From the NCBI RefSeq assembly GCF_014302995.1, contig NZ_CP060295.1, forward strand, positions 992,001 to 1,056,000: a DNA stretch of 64,000 nucleotides, read 5' to 3'. The first letter of the stretch is position 1. Every line of letters starts with the position of its first letter. Shown here one piece after another: positions 59,710 through 64,000 of the stretch. The notes under the pieces are model-generated. The model worked only from the letters and a program-made list of their open reading frames with translations. It did not search any database and was not told where the DNA came from. The DNA comes from Variovorax sp. PAMC26660 (GTDB lineage: Bacteria; Pseudomonadota; Gammaproteobacteria; Burkholderiales; Burkholderiaceae_C). A program made the translations under genes and the position numbers.

Positions 59710-60022
59710 GCTTGTCTGCAGACTGGTTGGGGCGCTGTTGCTGCTGTTCGTTCAGGGCGTCGCTCACGCCGACACGGTGCTCTTTTTCGCGAATGTCCCC
59801 CGCTTCGCTCCTCCTTTATTTCGCGAAAAAGAGCCCCGTATCGGCGCGAGCGATCAGAGCACTTGTTGATCGGCGATTACCAGCAGCGTGCCCATGTGCG
59901 AATGACGCCGGGTGCTCCCCGCAGCGAAATAAAGGAGGAGCGAAGCGGGGGACATTCGCGGAGGGGAGCACCTGGTGTCATTCGCACGCGCCCCGAATGA
60001 ACCCGCTCGAAGAGCACCCGAT
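59710..60022. other. Non-coding gap between MscS gene and lrp
   Basis: A 313-bp region between convergent genes. It contains the nested palindromes described separately (59760–59987) and nothing protein-like. Some open frames here are produced by the repeats. Confidence 0.7.
59760..59987. repeat. Two adjacent large palindromes whose loops are complementary to each other
   Basis: Palindrome 1 pairs 59760–59793 with 59820–59853 (31 of 34 bases), including perfect GCTCTTTTTCGCGAA/TTCGCGAAAAAGAGC. Palindrome 2 pairs 59896–59920 with 59963–59987 (23 of 25). The enclosed sequences are exact inverse copies: the 36-bp segment 59789–59824 is the reverse complement of 59924–59959. So the region can fold either as two separate hairpins or as one long stem. 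It may terminate both neighbours. Confidence 0.85.
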
Positions 60023-60499
60023 TCAATCCAGCGGCAACGCAGTAGTGCACTTGATCTCGTTGAGGCACACGCTCGAGCGCACCGCCGACACGCCCGGCAT
60101 GTGCATCAGCGTGTGCATCAGGAACTGTGAAAGCGCCTCCAGATCCTGCGCGACGACCTTGAGCACGTAGTCGAAGTCGCCCGTCACCGAATAGCACTCC
60201 AGGATCTGCTTCAGGTCTGCAATCAGGTCCTGGAACTTGGGCAGTTCATCGACATGGCCACGGGCCATGGTCACGTGGATGAAGGCGATCACGCCCAGCC
60301 CGACATGGCGCGCATTCAGCCGCGCCGCATAGCCGCTGATCAGGCCCAGCTCCTCCAGCCGCCGATGCCGCCGCAGGCACTGCGCAGGCGAGAGATTGGC
60401 CACTTCCGACAGCTCCACGTTCGATGCGCGGCCGTGCACCTGCAAGTGCTCCAGAATCTTCCGGTCGATCCTGTCGAGTTCGATCTCATGCAACTTCAT
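60023..60499 (-). CDS. Lrp/AsnC-family transcriptional regulator
   Basis: 158 residues from the ATG at 60499; one at 60520 adds seven residues. An N-terminal AsnC-type HTH (about 10–55, DRIDRKILEHLQVHGRASNVELSEVANLSPAQCLRRHRRLEELGLI) and a C-terminal RAM/ligand-binding domain (FIHVTMARGHVDELPKF to VRSSVCLNEIK) are complete. Family members sense amino acids. It is divergent from an ABC importer of the TrpX type, with 204 bp between starts that hold an imperfect palindrome, so control of that importer is likely but unproven. Confidence 0.93.
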   Translation of the reverse strand: MKLHEIELDRIDRKILEHLQVHGRASNVELSEVANLSPAQCLRRHRRLEELGLISGYAARLNARHVGLGVIAFIHVTMARGHVDELPKFQDLIADLKQILECYSVTGDFDYVLKVVAQDLEALSQFLMHTLMHMPGVSAVRSSVCLNEIKCTTALPLD

Positions 60500-60703
60500 C
60501 TCTCGAATCCTCCGATACATGAAATTATATTTCCCAAAGCGGGGTAAGCCCGAGGGGTTCATGCACCTTAATTGTGCAAAGTACGATCTAGACTCCGAAG
60601 CTGCCGGAATTGCATGCCGCAATTTCCGGATCGCTGAATTCCCTGCCCCGGCCCCGTCGGCGGCCTCATCAGACACACCCATCCCCCATCCGGAGACCCT
60701 CAC
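60500..60703. promoter_or_regulatory. lrp–ABC importer divergent region with imperfect palindrome
   Basis: The inverted repeat CCGGAATTGC-N5-GCAATTTCCGG lies at 60604–60629, about 75 bp before the importer's GTG start. Its size and symmetry suit a dimeric regulator such as the divergent Lrp protein. A more AT-rich stretch at 60520–60540 and 60570–60590 may hold the promoters; no secure -10/-35 pair was found. Confidence 0.45.
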
Positions 60704-61684
60704 GTGAAAAACGCTTTGCTTCGCACTCCCTTCAGCGCAGTGGCCCTGGCCCTCGGCATGCTGGCCGCCGCGCCGTCCTTCGCGGCCGACATGAAGTCGG
60801 TGGCCGTGACCGCCATCGTCGAACACCCGGCCCTGGATGCCGTGCGCGATGGCGTGAAGGCGGAGCTGAAGGCCGCCGGCTACGAAGAAGGCAAGAACCT
60901 CAAGTTCAGCTACCAGAGCGCACAGGGCAACGTGGGCACCGCCGCCCAGATCGCCCGCAAGTACATCGGCGATGCACCCGACGTGATCGTCGCCATCGCC
61001 ACGCCGTCGGCGCAGGCCGTGGTGGCCGCCACCAAGACCATTCCGGTCGTGTACTCGGCCATCACCGACCCGGTCGCCGCCAAGCTGGTGAAGAACTGGG
61101 ACGCCACCGGCACCAACGTGACCGGCGTGTCGGACCTGTCGCCGCTCGAAAAGCACGTTGCGCTGATCAAGCAGGTGGTGCCGAACGCCAAGCGCATCGG
61201 CGTGATCTACAGCCCCGGTGAAGCCAACTCGGTGGCCATCGTCGCCGCGCTGAAGAAGGCCGCCGCCGACGCCGGCATGACCGTGGTCGAAGCCGCCGCC
61301 GCGCGCACCGTGGACGTGCCGACCGCCGCGCAAAGCCTGGTGGGCAAGGCCGACGTGATCTACACGCCGACCGACAACAACGTGGTCTCGGCCTTCGAGG
61401 GCATCGTGAAGGTGGCGCAACAGGCCAAGCTGCCGGTGGTGGCCGCCGACACCGCCACCGTCGAGCGCGGCGCCGTGGCTGCCCTGGGCCTGAACTACAG
61501 CGACATCGGCCGCCAGACCGGCAAGATCGTGGTGCGCATCCTCAAGGGCGAGAAGCCCGGCACCATCGCCTCGCAGACCAGCACCAACTTCGAGCTGGTG
61601 GTGAACCCCGGCGCGGCCAAGCTGCAGGGCGTGACGCTGTCCGATGCGCTGCTGAAGACGGCGAAGGTCGTGAGCACCAAGTAA
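60704..61684 (+). CDS. ABC transporter substrate-binding protein (ABC_sub_bind/TrpX-like)
   Basis: 326 residues from a GTG at 60704, needed to include the signal peptide (cleavage near SFAA, residue ~28). The mature protein is a two-lobed periplasmic binding protein of Pfam ABC_sub_bind type: VTAIVEHPALDAVRDGVKAEL at the start, YEEGKNLKF, PVVYSAITDPVAAKLV and LGLNYSDIGRQTGKI. In Firmicutes relatives bind tryptophan, but Gram-negative members may bind other amino acids or sugars. Permease and ATPase genes follow. Confidence 0.88.
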   Translation: MKNALLRTPFSAVALALGMLAAAPSFAADMKSVAVTAIVEHPALDAVRDGVKAELKAAGYEEGKNLKFSYQSAQGNVGTAAQIARKYIGDAPDVIVAIATPSAQAVVAATKTIPVVYSAITDPVAAKLVKNWDATGTNVTGVSDLSPLEKHVALIKQVVPNAKRIGVIYSPGEANSVAIVAALKKAAADAGMTVVEAAAARTVDVPTAAQSLVGKADVIYTPTDNNVVSAFEGIVKVAQQAKLPVVAADTATVERGAVAALGLNYSDIGRQTGKIVVRILKGEKPGTIASQTSTNFELVVNPGAAKLQGVTLSDALLKTAKVVSTK

Positions 61685-61757
61685 GCCCTCCGCAGGCCCG
61701 CTTGCCTCGTTTCAATAACGGGGGCGGGCCTGTTCCTGCCTCGCCGGAAGCCCCCAC

Positions 61758-62684
61758 ATGTCCCTCATTGCATCGCTGGGCGCCATCGAGATCGGTCTGA
61801 TATTCGGACTGGTCGCGCTGGGCGTCTTCATGTCGTTTCGCATCATCAATTTCCCCGACCTCACGGTGGACGGCAGCTTTCCGCTGGGCGCCGCCGTGGC
61901 CGCGACGCTGATCGTCGCCGGCTGGAACCCGGTGCCAGCCACCGTCGTGGCCTGCATCGCCGGTGCCGCTGCCGGTTGGGTCACCGCCTGGCTCAACGTC
62001 AAGCTCAAGATCATGCAGTTGCTCGCGAGCATCCTGGTGATGATTGCGCTGTACTCCATCAACCTGCGCGTGATGGGCAAGCCCAACGTGGCGCTCATCA
62101 CCGAACCCACCGTGTTCAGCATGGTCGACTTCGGCGGCATGCCCGAGCAGTGGGCCAAACCATTGCTACTGCTGCTGATCGTGATCGCGGCCAAGATCGT
62201 CGTCGACATGTTCTTCGCCTCCGAAGCCGGGCTCGCGATGCGCGCCACCGGCGGCAACGCGCGCATGGCGCGGGCCCAGGGCATTTCGACCGACTTCCAC
62301 ACGATGGCGGGCCTGGCCCTGTCGAACGCGCTGGTGGCGCTGGCCGGTGCGCTGTTTGCGCAGAGCCAGGGCACGGCCGACATCTCGATGGGCGTGGGCA
62401 CGATCGTGATCGGCCTGGCCGCGGTGATCATCGGCGAGACGCTGCTGCCCGCGCGCAGCATGGTCATCACCACGCTGGCCTGCGTGCTGGGTGCGCTGCT
62501 GTACCGCTTCTTCATCGCGATGGCGCTGAATACCGACTTCATGGGCCTGCAGGCGCAGGACCTGAACCTGGTCACCGCCGTGCTGGTGGCCGTCGCGCTG
62601 CTGGTGCCTGCCTACAAGCGCAAGCTGGGCAAGCTGTTCGGCCGCTCGAACAATGGCAATGGCGCTTCGAAGGGGAAGAACTGA
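61758..62684 (+). CDS. ABC transporter permease (BPD_transp_2 family, TrpY-like)
   Basis: 308 residues with about eight membrane helices. FRIINFPDLTVDGSFPLGAAV near residue 28 and LALSNALVALAGALFAQSQG are typical of this permease family, which resembles branched-chain amino-acid permeases. The C-terminal GRSNNGNGASKGKN tail is hydrophilic. Its stop overlaps the ATPase start (TGATG). Confidence 0.9.
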   Translation: MSLIASLGAIEIGLIFGLVALGVFMSFRIINFPDLTVDGSFPLGAAVAATLIVAGWNPVPATVVACIAGAAAGWVTAWLNVKLKIMQLLASILVMIALYSINLRVMGKPNVALITEPTVFSMVDFGGMPEQWAKPLLLLLIVIAAKIVVDMFFASEAGLAMRATGGNARMARAQGISTDFHTMAGLALSNALVALAGALFAQSQGTADISMGVGTIVIGLAAVIIGETLLPARSMVITTLACVLGALLYRFFIAMALNTDFMGLQAQDLNLVTAVLVAVALLVPAYKRKLGKLFGRSNNGNGASKGKN

Positions 62685-63478
62685 TGCTGCGCGCCCAACA
62701 CCTTGAAATGACCTTCAATCCGGGCACGCCGATCGAGAACCGCGTGCTGCGCGGGCTCGACCTGGAGATTCCCACGGGCCAGTTCGTCACCGTGATCGGC
62801 TCCAACGGCGCGGGCAAGTCGACCTTTCTGAATGCGGTGAGCGGCGACCTGATCGTCGACCACGGCAGCATCGAGATCGACGGCAAGGACGTGACCCGCA
62901 TGAACGCCTGGCAGCGCTCGGGCATGGTGGCCCGCGTGTTCCAGGACCCGATGGCCGGCACCTGCGAGGCGCTGACCATCGAGGAGAACATGGCGCTGGC
63001 ATGGAAGCGCGGCGAGCGGCGCGGCTTCGGCTTCTCGCTCAACCGCAACCTGCGCGAGCTGTTCCGCGAGAAGCTGTCTATCTTGAAGCTGGGGCTGGAA
63101 AACCGGCTGGCCGACCGCATCGGCCTGCTCTCGGGCGGGCAGCGGCAGGCGGTGAGCCTGCTGATGGCCTCGCTCAAGCCTTCGCGCATCCTGCTGCTGG
63201 ACGAACACACGGCGGCGCTGGACCCGAAGACCGCAGCCTTCGTGCTGGAGCTGACGGCCAAGATCGTCGAAGGCAGCCAGTTGACCGCGATGATGGTCAC
63301 GCACAGCATGCGGCAGGCGCTGGACTACGGCTCGCGCACGGTGATGCTGCATGAAGGCCAGGTCATCCTCGATGTGGCCGGGCCGCAGCGCGCGGGCCTG
63401 GACGTGCCCGACCTGCTGCGCATGTTCGAGCAGACGCGCGGCGAAAAGCTCGACGACGACAAGCTGCTGCTGGCCTGA
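62684..63478 (+). CDS. ABC transporter ATP-binding protein (TrpZ-like)
   Basis: 264 residues from the ATG at 62684. Walker A GSNGAGKS is at residues 39–46, signature LLSGGQRQAVSLLMA near 148, Walker B ILLLDEHTAALD with His after the catalytic Glu, and H loop VTHSMRQA. The Q loop is VFQDPMAGT. It energises the adjacent permease. Its stop overlaps the next start by one base. Confidence 0.92.
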   Translation: MLRAQHLEMTFNPGTPIENRVLRGLDLEIPTGQFVTVIGSNGAGKSTFLNAVSGDLIVDHGSIEIDGKDVTRMNAWQRSGMVARVFQDPMAGTCEALTIEENMALAWKRGERRGFGFSLNRNLRELFREKLSILKLGLENRLADRIGLLSGGQRQAVSLLMASLKPSRILLLDEHTAALDPKTAAFVLELTAKIVEGSQLTAMMVTHSMRQALDYGSRTVMLHEGQVILDVAGPQRAGLDVPDLLRMFEQTRGEKLDDDKLLLA

Positions 63479-63990
63479 TGGGGACGAATGCCGTCTTCGT
63501 GCGTGCGATGCGCGCGGACGACCTCGACGCCGTGCTCGCGATCCAGCTCGCCTGCTATGGCGCGGGGTTCGTGGAAGACGGTGCACTGATCGCGCGGCGG
63601 CTCGCGACCGCGCCGCACACGGGCTGGATCGCCGAACACGAGGGCCGCGTGCGGGCCTATCTGGCGGGCTACCCGTCGATGGCCGGCAAGCTCACGCCGC
63701 TGCACGGCGAGTTCGAAGTCGCACAGGAACCCGATTCGCTGTACCTGCATGACCTGGCGGTGCATCCCGAGGCTTCAGGGCTGGGCCTGGGGCCAGCGCT
63801 AGTACGCCATGCCTGGGCCCATGCCACGCAGGCAGGCTGGCGGCATTCGACGCTGGTGTCCGCGCAGGCCTCGGTGGGCTTCTGGGAGCGCCAGGGTTAT
63901 GTGACGGCGCAACCTGCGGGTTCGGACCAGCAGGCCCGGCTCGCGACCTACCCCGGCGCGTCGGTCTACATGGCCCGACGGCTGGACTGA
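63478..63990 (+). CDS. GNAT family N-acetyltransferase
   Basis: 170 residues. The acetyl-CoA-binding motif A is around residues 92–115 (LYLHDLAVHPEASGLGLGPALVRHAW; G-x-G-x-G/A form slightly altered). It acetylates an unidentified amine. The start overlaps the ATPase stop (TGATG), so it is translated from the importer message. A link between the acetylated compound and the imported substrate is possible. Confidence 0.87.
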   Translation: MGTNAVFVRAMRADDLDAVLAIQLACYGAGFVEDGALIARRLATAPHTGWIAEHEGRVRAYLAGYPSMAGKLTPLHGEFEVAQEPDSLYLHDLAVHPEASGLGLGPALVRHAWAHATQAGWRHSTLVSAQASVGFWERQGYVTAQPAGSDQQARLATYPGASVYMARRLD

Positions 63991-64000
63991 CCGGCTTTCA

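Noticed and set aside
59710..60170. Plus-strand frame running from the MscS gene through the palindromes
   Set aside because: Created by GC-rich shadow and repeats; no homologous features.

Overview
The window looks like a chromosomal segment from a high-GC betaproteobacterium of the order Burkholderiales, most likely the family Comamonadaceae and close to Variovorax. This is inference from gene order and repeats: fmdB–DUF502–aspS–nudB–endonuclease/phosphatase, DUF3460–scpA, ubiE–Tim44-like–ubiJ–ubiB, a 1292-residue DUF3683-type oxidoreductase, and intergenic palindromes typical of this group. No rRNA, tRNA, CRISPR array, insertion sequence, integrase or prophage was recognised. Coding density is high, and nearly all genes are housekeeping, transport or stress genes.

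Layout. 0–8.5 kb: a cut-off exported DUF2233-type protein, an NAD-type isocitrate/isopropylmalate dehydrogenase family gene, a left-handed beta-helix acyltransferase, metG, a small lipoprotein, an orphan hypX (CO-forming hydrogenase maturation factor), a SulP anion transporter and a BamE-like lipoprotein. 8.5–14.1 kb (+): DUF3460, scpA, nadB, panB, panC, queE and a queD-like gene whose catalytic cysteine is replaced by serine. 14.2–18.6 kb (-): a block read as rhodanese–grxC–secB–gpsA–nadC–nadA; its first four genes keep the enterobacterial order. 18.7–23.9 kb: gpmA, a tail-specific protease, a MoeB/ThiF enzyme and an AsmA-like protein.

24–29.8 kb is a signalling and stress region. It holds a stand-alone receiver, a NarL-type regulator divergent from a CHASE3 histidine kinase, then DUF1328, YqjD-, YqjE- and YqjK-like membrane proteins, a ferritin-like protein, a BON lipoprotein and a CsbD protein. 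29.9–37 kb (-): DUF429, a DMT transporter, a BLUF photoreceptor coupled to folE, endonuclease/phosphatase, nudB, aspS, DUF502 and fmdB. 37–41.1 kb (-): polyamine importer potFGHI. 41.1–50 kb (-): ubiB, ubiJ, Tim44-like, ubiE, DUF971, HIT and the GlcD/GlcF-like fusion. After a 690-bp repeat island come serA (-), the glycerol-3-phosphate import operon ugpBAEC-ugpQ (+, 52–57 kb), a large MscS-type channel, an Lrp regulator, and a divergent TrpXYZ-like ABC importer followed by a GNAT acetyltransferase.

The least explained content lies between genes: several families of palindromic repeats. These include a ~95-bp element sitting directly after the stop codon of two unrelated genes in the same sense orientation, a nested double palindrome after the MscS gene, an inverted-repeat island at 50.2–50.7 kb, and a 16-bp AT-rich motif present twice. 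The best functional leads are the BLUF–folE pair, the serine-substituted QueD, the orphan hypX, and the two-regulator/one-kinase arrangement beside the stress operon.
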